From Lasiosphaeria ovina (lineage: Eukaryota > Ascomycota > Sordariomycetes > Sordariales > Lasiosphaeriaceae): DNA of 64,000 nucleotides. Shown here one piece after another: positions 1 through 11,400 of this stretch. Location of the stretch: NCBI GenBank assembly GCA_033439765.1, contig JAULSN010000001.1:7750001-7814000 (forward strand). Direction: 5' to 3'. Within the stretch, counting starts at the first letter, position 1. Every line of letters starts with the position of its first letter. The translations under genes were made by a program, and so were the position numbers. The notes beneath the pieces are model-generated. The model made no database searches and was not told the DNA's origin. It saw nothing but the letters and a program-made list of their open reading frames with translations.

Positions 1-756
1 CAATCCGTTTGAAGGGTTAGGGTTCAAAGCTGGGGGGAGGCCCTTGCTGGAGTACGGGAGACGCGTCGCCTGGCCAGGTGGCGTGTGGGGTTTTCGCGTT
101 TTGGCGTCAGATTAATTTACCAAGCGCAAGGGTCAAGGCTGGCAGGAGGCTGGTTGAGCAATCGAAACCAAGCAGGGACGGCCCCCAGCCTCTTTACCTG
201 CGTTCCACTCGTGTCCTCCACCATATTTTCCCGCATGTCCCTAGCAACAACATCAATTTGCATCCTCGAATGCGCTCGTTATTTCTGCCAACAACCCATT
301 GCTAGCTGATATCTTTGACCCATCTCGTGCGATTTTTATTGCACGTCATTATTACTACGGGCCTTGCGCGACTTGTGTGCGCTCGTCTCTTAATTCCGGC
401 GCTGCCTGCTTTTCCCTCCACCGCCTCTCGCGAAGCGACATCAAGTCCCACCTCGGTCCCAAAACCTATTGATATCTCTGTCCGACCTTTTCTAGCTCTC
501 GACTTGCGGTGCATCTCGTGCGATATCTTTAAAACTCCACATCAAGCTTCCTATCAGCTGGACTCGGCGGCTGGGGTTGCTCCCGACGTTTGGATTACGG
601 CTGGTCACACCCCGATTGCGCAGGCTCGACCTAATTCGTCTGAGGTTATCGATACCCGAATATTGCTGGGAGTCTGCAGTCTGCCTGAGAGCAAAGCGGT
701 TTGATTGGGGGTTTGACATTGCGGACGAAATTATTTTATCACAAACATCCGCAGAC
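1..756. other. Left-edge non-coding stretch / 5' leader
   Basis: I see no recognisable gene here. Several open frames overlap one another without coding character or splice structure. The last few hundred bases are probably the promoter and leader of the gene that starts at 757. A single GGGTTAGGG near position 15 is not a telomere. Confidence 0.5.
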
Positions 757-2122
757 ATGGAGGTTCTCCCAGCTGCCACACCGTCGCCCGGACCACCGTC
801 TGAAATCCGCACACCTCCAGCCCCTCGGCACGGCTACTCTGACCACTACAACCCGTACACCCCGCGAAAGTCTGAGCGAAAGTCGCTCCGGATTGAGCAA
901 CGCATCGCAAATCGCACTCCCTCTCCAAATTTTTCATCCAGGCATCACTCCGATCATCGCTTTTCGTTAGGATCCCCAAAGTCACACAAGCCAAACCCCG
1001 CCACAATGGCGTCGCCCGCAACCTCCCCACGAAAGCGCCGCGTGCCTGCTTTGGATTCGTCGCGCCGTGCTTCTGGAACCCTAGCACCCGACGGAAGTGC
1101 TCATGCCGCGACTACTCTCGGGCTTGAGGTCCAGAACAAGTCGATCCAACGCGGTCGCGCCGGTGCCTCTGCCTCGCACGACATGCTCATCACTCCGGCC
1201 AAGACGCCTCAACCGCCGCCTACGGAGAAGAGCAAGGCCAAAATCAAGGCTGTCGCACGCAATTTGTTTTCGGACAACGAAGTCATGCCCACCTCCAAAA
1301 AGACTCGTACCAGCAAGTACGTGCTCGATAGCTTCTCGGTCGCAGATGACGTAGATGAGCCTGTCCAGATTTACACGGACTCTCACGAGCGTATTCCCGA
1401 GGTCGATCGCAGCGCCGAGAACCCTTTCTTTGGCGATCACGTCCCTGCTGCGCCCGAGCCAGCCCGGCGCCGGAGCAAGCGCCAGACGGTGGTCATTCCT
1501 GGCGAGGGAAGTGTGACAGTCGATGAGGCCGTCGGCCGCAATGACGGCATTTTGGTCTCATTGTAAGAGTCTCCATTTCAACTTCCGTCTGCCGTTTTAT
1601 ACTAATATGTCGATTTTCAGCCGAGGAAAGAAGCAATTCCGCAAGTTTGCCCGGGGTGACGAGTCTGACCAGGCTGAGGGCGGTCTGGAGAGCGTCGTCG
1701 AGCGAAGCAAGCCTCTCTCCGCACATTCCATCACGCCCCGTCTGTTGTTCCCTACTAGCAAGGCCGACAAGCATTCCGAGATGTATCTAGAGGACGAGGA
1801 GGCCGACACGGACATTGAAGACCATGTCTTGGCGGGCATGGAGAACGACCCAGCCACTCCCATGGAGCTAGTTAACGAGGCTCCTGGTACGCCCGAGGCA
1901 CCCCGTTTTGCACCGGCTTCTCCGCCGACGACAGCGCGCACGACGCGATTTGGAGCCAAAAAATCTGCTGAGACGACACCCATGAAGCCCAAATCTAGCG
2001 GTCACGGGAAGCGAGGCGCTTTTGACAGCTGGCGCCGAGTTAAGGGCGGCTCTGACGGTCAGAGCAGCAAGCGGGCCGGCGACGCACTACCTGGTGCTGC
2101 CACCAAGCGGACCCGAGCTTAA
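757..2122 (+). CDS. Conserved fungal nuclear protein of unknown function
   Basis: Two exons, 757-1562 and 1621-2122, encode 435 residues. The 58-nt intron has GTAAGA and TTTTCAG borders, and the splice restores a continuous frame reading SFRGKKQFRKFARG. I recall a very similar stretch from uncharacterised proteins of other filamentous fungi, and it is the best evidence for the intron. The protein is polar and probably disordered. It has many SP/TP sites (for example in TPRKSERKSLR near the N-terminus and ITPAKTP in the middle), several basic clusters such as PRKRR and ARRRSKRQ, a TPRLLFP segment, an acidic patch (LEDEEADTDIEDH) and a basic C-terminus ending KRTRA. This suggests a nuclear phosphoprotein, possibly a CDK substrate, but that is inference. 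The ATG at 757 was chosen because the polypeptide encoded upstream in the same frame looks like translated leader. No catalytic domain is visible. Confidence 0.8.
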
Positions 2123-3182
2123 TGGTGTCATCTATCTCTTTTATCCTTCCTTTTTCTTACGGCATCACGACATTTTGATCATCTGGACGACCTTGGTTTG
2201 GAGTTTGACGGAGGGGTTTTACATTTGATCCCCTAGGAGGGACGATATCAGAATGCATGACCTGGTGCGATGGCGCGGAGCTAAGGCGTATCTACATGGA
2301 GCTTTGCATTGGGCCCATTGCCGAGGGTTTTGCCTCTTTCCGTTTTTCTTTCATGGTCATGGTGGTATCGTTTTCGGCAGGACGGACTAGTGGCGATGAC
2401 AAGATGGGCAAGGTTTGGCGTGAAGCGGCGTATCTGCAATCGCAAAGACGAGGTGGTCTGTCATGTCAGAGCTATGGAAGAACCGCATAGTTCCTCGGGA
2501 CTAAAGCGGTTACGTCAACATCACTGTATTTATTTTCTCGAGATGCGCAGCCGCATCCAAGGTCGCGTCGGCACCCAAGGAGGTAGATGAGGTACCACCT
2601 AGGTGGGTAAGTACCTACCTTAGCTAGCAAATACATCGCTGAATGCGAGCAGGAAGACGTTCCGGTTTTTCTCCATAGGTATCCCGCGTGCTCTTCTCGG
2701 CACTTATTTTCTGTCCCTCCGGATTGCGTCTTGTCCCCCTTCTGGCAGTCTCGCATTGCATACAGTATGTAATGGCCTGCACGAAGACTCCGCTTTGACA
2801 GCTTGTATACCCCACCCCCGCCATCGGACCATCATCACAACCCAACGGCCAAGGAAAATCGTCGACGGAGACCCAAGATTCAGACTCTGCATTTGTAGGA
2901 CCAGTACTTGGTGTTATAGCGCAAGTACATACAAAGTACATACCCATCAGTACATGCAGTACATGACCTCGGGATAATAACGCCATCGAGGCTATTGAAC
3001 ACACACTGCCGCTGCCTGCGCAACCTGGACCGGACTGGACTGGACCGGACTGGACTGGACCGGACTGGACTGGACCGGACTGAAGAAGCGCAACCAGCAG
3101 CCAACGCTCTCCAATCCAACTCAAAATTTGAAAGCAAAAAAGGAAAGGAAAAACAGGAGGAAAAGGAGAGAAAAAAGAGAAG
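2123..3182. other. Intergenic region with a 15-bp minisatellite
   Basis: There is no supported gene. Around 2584-2632 lie clustered AGGTA/TACCT motifs including ACCTAGGT. Positions 3025-3082 hold a tandem repeat with a 15-bp unit (GGACTGGACTGGACC-type). It ends about 100 bases before the ATG at 3183 and is probably in the promoter or leader of the next gene. The last 60 bases are purine-rich. Confidence 0.6.
3025..3082. repeat. 15-bp minisatellite (GGACTGGACTGGACC)n
   Basis: About 3.5 near-perfect copies of a 15-bp unit made from GGACT and GGACC blocks. They lie 100 bases upstream of the SurE/TTL start codon. No function is evident. Confidence 0.85.
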
Positions 3183-3452
3183 ATGCACATTCTCGTTGTC
3201 AACGACGACGGGCCGCCGTCGCCGCACTCGTCGCCGTATGTGCACTCGCTGGTGCGCGAGCTTCAGGGGGCCGGGCACGTTGTCTCGGTTTGCCTGCCGC
3301 ACACGCAGCGGTCGTGGATTGGCAAGGCGCACATGATCGGCCAGACAGTCAAGCCGCTCTACTACCGCCCTCCACAGCCGCCCCTGCCCGCTGCCGGCCT
3401 GACTCCGGTCCCGGATGCCAGTGGCAGCAGTAACAAGAAGAACAGCGGCCAT

Positions 3453-3490
<38 letters not shown>

Positions 3491-6459
3491 GGGCTCGCAC
3501 GGCACCACGCACACGCGCCCCAGCACGCGCCCCGGCACCGAGGAGTGGATCCTCGTCGATGGCACGCCGGCCTCGTGCGTGCAGATCGGTCTGTACCACT
3601 TCTTCCAGGACCGCGGGCCCGTCGATCTCGTTGTGAGCGGGCCCAACTACGGCCGCAACACGACGGCCGTCTTCGCCCTCAGCAGCGGCACTCTGGGCGG
3701 CGCCCTCGAGGCCGCCGTCTGCCGCCGCCGCGCCATCGCCCTGAGCTATGCCTTCTTCACCCGCAACCACGACCCCGTCATCATCGCCGCCGCCAGCCGC
3801 CAGAGCCTGCGCGTCATCGAGGCGCTGGCCGCCCAGTGGCCCGCCGACAGCAGCGCCGACCTCTACAGCGTCAACATCCCCCTCCTCGAGGGCCTCGAGC
3901 AGGGCAAGGTGCTCTACACGGCCATGCTGCAGAACTACTGGGGCCCCGGCAGCTGCTTCACCGAGGTCGATGGCAGCGTCAATGGCGGCAACGACGAGGA
4001 GGAGCGCATCCGCGAAGGCGAGGGCCTCGACGAGGAGCACGAAAAGGACGAAACGGCCGTGCGCGACGGCTGCCACTCCCACAAGCACTTCAAGTGGTCG
4101 CCGCGCTTCACCGACGTGTATCGCAGCGTCGACGAGGCGCCCCCGGGCAACGACGGATGGGCGGTCAAGGAGGGCCATACCAGGTGAGTTGCTGCAGAAA
4201 AGGGGAACCATCCGATGGCCTAGCTAACTTTGCTCTTCCCCCCCTTTTTTTTTCAGTGTAACACCGCTCAAGGCCAACTTCTGGCACCCCTCAACACACT
4301 TGCACGGCCGGGAGCTGCAATTGTAAGTCTATCCGAATCAAAACATCACCGTCATCATCACACACCTGGCGCGCCGCGGGCAAGAAGAGAAGAAGTAGCT
4401 ATGTATCGAAGCGAGCAGCGCGGGATCCGCCCGCACAGAGAGAAAGAGAGAGCCGACATATGAGTATACGAGAGCATGAGCGTGAGAATGATGATGATGA
4501 TGATGATGATGATGACGACGACGACGACGACGACGATAGAAGATCAGCGATACTAGAGCAACATCACCAGGTAGAGCTCTGGTTACAAGTGCGGAGAGAT
4601 GGGGGCAAATTCTAGAAATAGACCAGTCGAAATACCTCTTTGCTCTGGAAAGCTGCTTGCTCTCTAGGGATATTTCTTCTTGCATTGCCGTGCCCCCTTT
4701 TCCTCGTATTGCAATCGCAAACCCACAGGCCAAAGAAGACATTCTCACCATTCTATGCAATATTTGTAGGACTCCTCCCAATGGTGACAGCAGCGCATCG
4801 ACATCTGCCCTTGTCCCCTCATCTCAAGCCGCAGAGGCCGCCGCACAGAGCAACCAAGCCATCGCCGGCGCAGTGGCAACCCTCCCGCACAGAGGAACAA
4901 CGGCCTCAACGCCGCCCCCGCAACTCTACGCTCTCGTCGACTACGGCGACGACTACGTGCAGCCGCTGATCCTATCGGAGCTCTCGGCGCTGCTCGCTCG
5001 CACCAAGACGAGCTGGCAGCTGCTGAGCCCGCCGTCCCCGTCTCACGCCAGCCCCTCGCTCAACACACTGCTGCCGCACCCCGACACGGACCCGGTGGTG
5101 CAGATCGGGCAGTACGAGGCGCTCGATTTCGCCTTCGCGGCCGCGCACCCGGCCACGGCGCGGCTCAACAGCTTCGTCATCCGCAAGGCGCTCATCCGCA
5201 AGCACTTCCTCTCGGCCACCGTCGACGCCTGGGTCGCCAAGCACCCCGCCTCGGTCCTGCGCACCCACGTCAAGCGCGCCGAGCCTTTTGAAGTTGACTA
5301 CGCCGAGTTCCTCGACGACGCGCTCGTCGAGGCCTTTGACCTGCGCGCGAGCCTCGGCAAAAATGCCGCACGCCAGCAGCAGGCCACGGGGCGCAGCAGC
5401 AGTATCGTCTCGGATGGGACGGAGGGCGAGAGTGTGGCGGAGCAGCAGCAAGGGGAAGGTGTTGTCACAGACGGCACTGGCACTGGCACTGGCACTGGCA
5501 CTGGCACTGGCCAAGTCGATGACGGCCCCGTGGAGTGGTGGATCCTCAAGCCCAGCATGAGCGACCGCGGACAGGGCATCCGGCTGTTCAGCACCATGGA
5601 CGAGCTGCAGGGGATTTTCGACGCGTGGGAGGAGGAGGCGGGGCTGTCGGACAGCGAGGGCGAGGACGACGAAGACGGAGCGGCCGCCACTACAACTACG
5701 CATGACGACGACCACGACGACGACACCAGCGAGCGAGACTACATCACGACGTCGCACCTGCGCCACTTCGTCGCGCAGCCCTACATCGACCCGCCGCTGC
5801 TGCTGCCCGAGCTCGGCCGGCGCAAGTTCCACGTGCGCGTCTACGTGCTCGTCGTCGGCTGCATGCGCGTTTATGTGTATCGCGACATGCTGGCCCTGTT
5901 CGCCGCCAAGCCGTACCAGAGCCCCAACGATGACGGCATTGTCAGTGACGGCATCGACCTCGACGCCCACCTCACCAACACGTGCCTGCAGGACGAGACT
6001 GCCGTTGACACAGTCCACCGCTTCTGGGACCTGCCGCTGCCCGCCGGCGGCAGGCCCTCTACTACAAGCACTACTACAATCACAACAACAGAAAACGACG
6101 TCTCCCTAAATAACATCTTCGCGCAGATCTGCGCCACAACAGGCGACGTGTTCGAGGCAGCCGCCCGCGAGATGGTGGTGCACTTCCAGCCGCAGGAGCA
6201 CGCGTTCGAGGTGTTCGGGCTCGACTTCCTCGTCGACGCCGCCGGCGCCGCCTGGCTGCTCGAGGTCAACGCGTTCCCCGACTTCCGGCAGACGGGCGGC
6301 GGGCTGAGCGGCGTGGTCGCGGGGTTCTGGCGCGGCGTGCTGCGGCGGGCTGTGCTGCCTCTTGTTGTTGTTACTGATGGAACTAATGAGGGAGGGGATG
6401 ATGATGATGATAATGATGGCATGGTCTTGGTCCGTGACGTCGATCTCGGCCGCCGATGG

Positions 6460-6496
<37 letters not shown>

Positions 6497-6507
6497 GGTC
6501 GGCTTAG
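3183..6507 (+). CDS. PBY1: Pby1-like SurE / tubulin-tyrosine-ligase-like fusion protein
   Basis: Three exons are proposed: 3183-4183, 4257-4322 and 4770-6507, giving 934 residues. The N-terminal half is a SurE nucleotidase-type domain: VNDDG at residues 7-10, SGPNYGRN at 152-159, and a short exon 2 that closes the fold (SVTPLKANFW). The C-terminal half is a TTL/ATP-grasp domain: WWILKPSMSDRGQGIRLF with K616, FHVRVYVLV, HLTNTC, and LLEVNAFPDF with E854 and N856. Fusion of these two domains is diagnostic of yeast Pby1, a P-body protein that binds the mRNA decapping complex. Low-complexity inserts occur: poly-Asp (about 92-102), a GT-repeat encoded by GGCACT units at 5477-5512, and a poly-Gly end encoded by GGC units at 6460-6495. 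Intron 2 is unusually long (447 nt) and its acceptor is uncertain: an in-frame alternative at 4667 would add 34 residues. The exons are markedly GC-rich. Confidence 0.87.
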
Positions 6508-7603
6508 AAGGATATGTTTTGGTTGTCCGTCCGTCCGGTTACCAACCTTACCTACCCTAGAATTTTAGGAGGGGAAAGGGGGGCTTAGACTTGACTTGGA
6601 CCCGGCAAGCAAAACAAGCAAACAGAGAAAGAAAGCCGGAGAGGCCCACCTAGGCACGTACAGGTACCTAGTGGAACTCTTGTCATCCCGCCGGGCAGCA
6701 TAGCCACCCCCTCTCTCTCTCACTCCCATCTAATCCACTTGCGTGTGCGTATATCATATTTTCCCGCTGGCTTTGTGTCTTGGCGTAGTCGGTGAGCGAG
6801 CGAGCGAGCGAGAAAAACAGGTTCTGCACGTCCACGCGGATACGGAGCGAGACTGAGGGAAAAAAAAAGGGGGTGGGGGGGGGGCAAAACTAACGACTGT
6901 GACTCTTTTTTGTTACTGCTAGCTCCAACAGTTCTAGAACTTGGCGACGGCTATGCTCATGGTCATGGTCACGAGCTAAGAAAGCCGCGGAGTACCTAAG
7001 TTTCTTGTTTGACAAATATGTGAGATGCGAAATGCAAATCAACAGATGGGCACACTGTGTTTACCTATGTTATTTGGCCGCGGACATGGAGTGAGAGACG
7101 CTAATAGGTGAGCGCGGCGAGGCTGACGGTGACAGTTGGTTGGCTGAGAAGAGCTACCTTACCTACCTAGTTCAAGATGCCGTTCACTAGGTAGGAACTA
7201 TACGCATCGGAAAAAATGGGGAAACATGTCAAAACTGCGTACTTGTATATATCCGTCATCCACCAGCAAAAGACCCCTCTTGGCGGGGGGTTTTTTTTTT
7301 ATATTTCTTTTCCTTTGGTGGCACTTGCGGAACACGCGGGAATTTACCATGTCTGTTGGGGAGCCCCGTGACCGTCTTGCAGTGCCCCCCCCCCCCCCCC
7401 CCCCGTTGTAAGCAGCAACAAAAAAGAAATTTCTGGGCAGTAAGCAGCACACCTGTTCTCCCCCGATGCTGCCGCGGTTGAGAAGCAATAGCAAACAGCC
7501 TACCTTAGCTAGTAGAGAGATATGTAATTGTGGGCGAGCATAGCCGGCTTCTCTTCTCACGCGGTGGGGAGCCAACTGCAGTGGTGGGCTAGCCAATGAT
7601 TGT
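6508..7603. other. Gene-free region, low-complexity tracts
   Basis: No coding signal is seen. There is a purine/G-rich tract at 6860-6884, a poly-C run at about 7384-7404, a poly-T run near 7290, and dispersed ACCTACCTAGGTA-type motifs at 6645-6672 and 7156-7197. The beginning is the 3' untranslated region of the SurE/TTL gene. Confidence 0.6.
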
Positions 7604-8430
7604 TCAGTTACGCATGCTTGCCTCTGGTCCGCTCCAGATATTGCTCATTGTCTCTGGATGTCTGGCTGCTTTTTTGAGGGCGAAGAGCGACGGCTTGATG
7701 TGTGCATGGAGAAATTCACGTAGAGGGGAGACCGAGCCGCCCAACCCGTCCGTGGTGGCGGCCCGGTCCGATGTCGAGATGAATATCCGTAGCCGCGTTG
7801 TCGTTGCCGCTGACACCAGCAACGTCTAGTCGGCTTTGGTACAGAATAAGCTCGTACCATCGGGTGAGGTTCCAGAAGCACGATACTCCAGTAGGCCTGG
7901 AACGCGCAGGCCATCCTTCGAACGAACGCAAGCTTCTCGCCGTGAGACAGGCCGGGGGTACACCACTGACGCTGCCGTACCCTGTATGAGTCGCTTATAC
8001 CTGCCGTCCCATGCTCGTGGCCTCCTGCCGGCCCCTCCCCCGGGACCGGGTGCACAGCAGGCAACAGCAAGATGCGAGGGTCGGTCGTCTTTGAGACCAG
8101 CATCACGAGCGCATCCATACACAAGACGTCGCCTGGTTGCCACGGTGGCGCAGCCGGACCACGTACGCGTCGTGAGCGGTTTCTTGGACCGTGGCCTTGT
8201 ACGAGCTGCCCAGCGCGCCGTCGGTGGACCGAGTCGCCTCGGCCAGCTCCATTTCCGAGAGCTTGGTATGAGCTCCGGACACGAGATCGCCTTGGATAGC
8301 CTGTCGATTCTGGCCAAGTATCTACCAAGAGACAGGAGCTGCAGGCTCTTCCATGTCTCCGAAGGCTGCCGACCACGAGAATGTGGTGGAAGTCGTCTCG
8401 ATCAGCGCATAGCTCACTCATGCCTCTCCC
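7604..8430 (-). pseudogene. Frameshifted phosphotransferase (APH/kinase-like) pseudogene
   Basis: On the minus strand, coherent protein segments appear one after another in the expected order but in different frames. About 8370-8200 encodes a piece containing GRYLARIDRLSKAISCPELI. About 8140-7880 encodes CMDALVMLVSKTTDP and then SHGEKLAFVRRMACAFQAYW. About 7830-7760 encodes DIHLDIGPGRHHG. About 7750-7660 encodes LREFLHAHIKPSLFALKK. From memory this order resembles fungal kinase-like proteins of the phosphotransferase (APH) family, a large group mostly of unknown substrate. At least three frameshifts separate the pieces and the C-terminal catalytic part (HxDxxxxN region) was not found, so the gene is broken and truncated. 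The family assignment is moderate; the broken state is well supported. Confidence 0.6.
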
Positions 8431-11400
8431 GGCTGGAGCGCCGAGAGCGCCCGACAAGACATGAGCCAAGAGGGCTAGCACGACTTTGTCTTTGGCCATT
8501 GGCTCGTCGGGCGTGACGAGACACGGCGAGTCTTGTAACGGCGAGAAGCCAAGGTGCGGGCCAAGATGCAAGGCTGGCCATCGAGCCAAGAAAAGAAAAG
8601 AGTCCAAAATCAAGCAGTGCGTATGCAGGCGGTAAAAGACGTCGCAGTCACGCTCTGGTCCCGACTTGACTTGTTTGGACTGGAGGATTCCCATGGGCCA
8701 AGGCGCTGCTAGAAACTCGGATCGGGTACATACTCATATTGTACGTACTCCTCACCGTCCCGCCGGCGCCACTGCTCCGAGAGAACGCCACGGCCGATGT
8801 TTTGTTTCGGATTTGATAACGACGATGCTATTCCCGCGGGCTCTATACCTACCTTGTCCATGTTATAAGCTTAGTAGCTCTCCGGCACCGAAACACGTGT
8901 TTTGACTTGCTCGGCAGGAGCCGTCCCAAACTGCGTGCGTGTTTGTGTGTGGGTGTGTGTGGTTCGGTTCGGATGCCGGAACACTTGTTAATCCAATGGC
9001 AATGCAGCAGCGATTCATCCGCAAATCAAGCCTACATACAAGCAACTTGCAAGTCGGCAGGTCTGGTAAGTACCCGACTTTAGTGTAGTGCAGGATTTTA
9101 CCTCGTCCACCACTGTCTCTTCGGCAGATATTGTAATCCCCCCTGAAAGAGTGAGTCGGCGGCTTTTTTCTGTCTGTCGACTACAGAGTTAGCGCAGCTC
9201 TTAGTTTCCTCGGCCCAATAAAAGAAAAAGAGACACACAAGAAATTGGGAGATCGGGACAATTTGACTGAGAGCGGAAGGAAATTTCCCTCTTGTCCAAC
9301 ACAAATCCATCATCCTCGTCATCCCCGCCCCTCACTTACCTGACCTGGACCTGGACCTCCTTACACAAACAAACCAAGACTTTTATCGCCGAGTTGCCCA
9401 GCGTTGCCGAGCGTGCCCAGCGAAGCCAAGAGCCGTGTTGCACAGCGAGTTAAAACCCGCGCCAAGCAAAACACAGCCTCAATCTGCTCTCCTCTTTCAC
9501 TCTTCCACCTTCTCTTTCGCCCCAGATTGCAACTTGGATGAGGGTTTGGAGCGGTTGAGCGGTTGAGGGGCTCTTGCGAAATCAGCGAGCGGGTCAAATC
9601 AATTGTCCGTCGATCCTCGTCCAAGACAGAGATGGTGGTGGTTGCTGTAGTTGCCATAACGCCACTCATATTTGAGAGGTCCTCTTTTTTAATTGCGAGC
9701 AGTGATCCGAACACAGACAGAGTCAAGTCCGCAGGTATCGCAATAAACAGCGAGCGTGGCTCTACATATAAATTTATTGAGACTTTGCAGTTTGGTAACC
9801 ACAGTAAGGTCACATACTGACCGTAACCGCCGCCAACAACCCTCCACTGGGGCTTCTCCACGAAAGAACGGTTGACTTCCAGTTGTCTTTCTCTGTTTGG
9901 ACCCCGAGCCGCCCAATCGAGTAAAACCTTGCACCGGCGTGCATGCCCAGCAGAAAAGAGGCTAGCTCCTTCCCGTCTGGCTTTCCCAAGAGCGGGAACG
10001 TAACCTAAGTGGTGTAAGTATTACCGAGGGCCTGCCCCGATAAACGACAGTCCACACTCACTGCATGTGCAACCTGCCTGTTGAGGGGACTCTGAAAAGC
10101 CCCGATTAGGAACCTGCAAATTCGACCGCACCACAAGACGAGGCTGTGAGCCAACGAGGCCAAAAGAGACAGAGGCAGCGCACCGCGTATTCTTCCAAAT
10201 TCTAGAACAAACCATTTGTGTAAAACAGCCCCAGGCCGTTTCCAGCCTGCTTCCCCACCAGACCTCTAACAAACTATAATACGCATGCACTGCAATAGCA
10301 AAAGCGTGTTTCCTGTCGCTTGGCATTGGGCTTGTGGTGGTGGTAGTGATGGTCATGGGGGCCGCATTGGGCAGATTTTCAAAGTACTCCGTTGGGAAAA
10401 CCGTTTCGGAGGTGTGGTGCGGCCGGATCGGCGGCGCCAGCTCGGGGCGGGGCATTGCCATCAGGCTTCTTTTGGCAGACAAAGCCCTTGGCTCAGACAC
10501 ACAAGAGAATTAGGTGGCTTCACGTCGACATGATGGATGAGTGATGAGACCGCTTCATGTCGACCGTGAAAAAAGTATGAGCTGCGCTGCGCTGTGCAGT
10601 GCTGCGCTACGTGCGAAACTTGGGTCGGAGCGGTGACATGAGCAACAGGCACGGCCTCCCTCTTGGCTTCTTTGATACGCACCAAAACAGTCTGCCACTC
10701 GCTCAATTGACACATATCGCTTAATACTTGTCAAAACAAGGTCGAATGAAAAAGTTTGGTGTCTAACCACTGCCTTACCCCACCCAAGCTGTCCGTAGCT
10801 GCAGTGCCGTCAAGATTGACGTGGGCGCATCGTTGTGTTGTTTGAGCACATACTGACTTTTGCTGTTGTTGTGGCTTGTACCGACGTTGTGGTGAGTGGA
10901 AAACCGTAGCATCATCGTGCATATGAGCGGGCGGGATGATGGTGGTGGGGGTCTGTTTGGTGGGTTCTGCGGACAGATCACATTCCATTTCTTTGGACGC
11001 ATCGAAGTGTCACGGTCCACAAACTCTGCTGCAGTCGGCGAAGGCAGTGTTGTTCTTGGTGTTCTTGGTACTTTCGCCTCCTCCCTTTCTTGCATTTCGA
11101 GGTTACGATTGCGTCAACCGGAAATGGCATGATACGGTCCCTTGACTCGAGACTCACAAAATAGTACCCGACGGCGGGTTCAAACATCAGATTGCGAGTT
11201 TATCCGGGGCGCAGCTGCCTCCCTTGGTGTCTCAGGACCTTGGTTTTGCCGCCGACGCCGTCGAATACCCAAACTAGGCAAAACTGACGTCGAGCAACTC
11301 TTGGCCGATGCATCAACAAAGCAGGAAGGGGTGCCGTTTGCTTGATGTCGTCGGTCTTGGCATTCTTGGGATGCTGCCGTCTTTCTCCCCAAGAATAATC

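Noticed and set aside
14..24. GGGTTAGGG near the left edge as telomeric repeat
   Set aside because: It is a single occurrence, not a tandem array, with ordinary sequence around it.
2880..4211. 443-residue open frame on the minus strand across the SurE exon
   Set aside because: It is antisense to a well-supported conserved gene, with Val/Ala/Gly-biased composition typical of GC-driven shadow frames.
4972..6018. 348-residue minus-strand frame over the TTL domain
   Set aside because: It is antisense to conserved ATP-grasp motifs and has skewed composition.
7836..8516. 226-residue plus-strand open frame
   Set aside because: It is antisense to the phosphotransferase-like pseudogene, and the protein-like segments are on the minus strand.
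9361..9861. 166-residue minus-strand open frame in the gene-poor region
   Set aside because: It has no motif, low coding character and no supporting splice structure.
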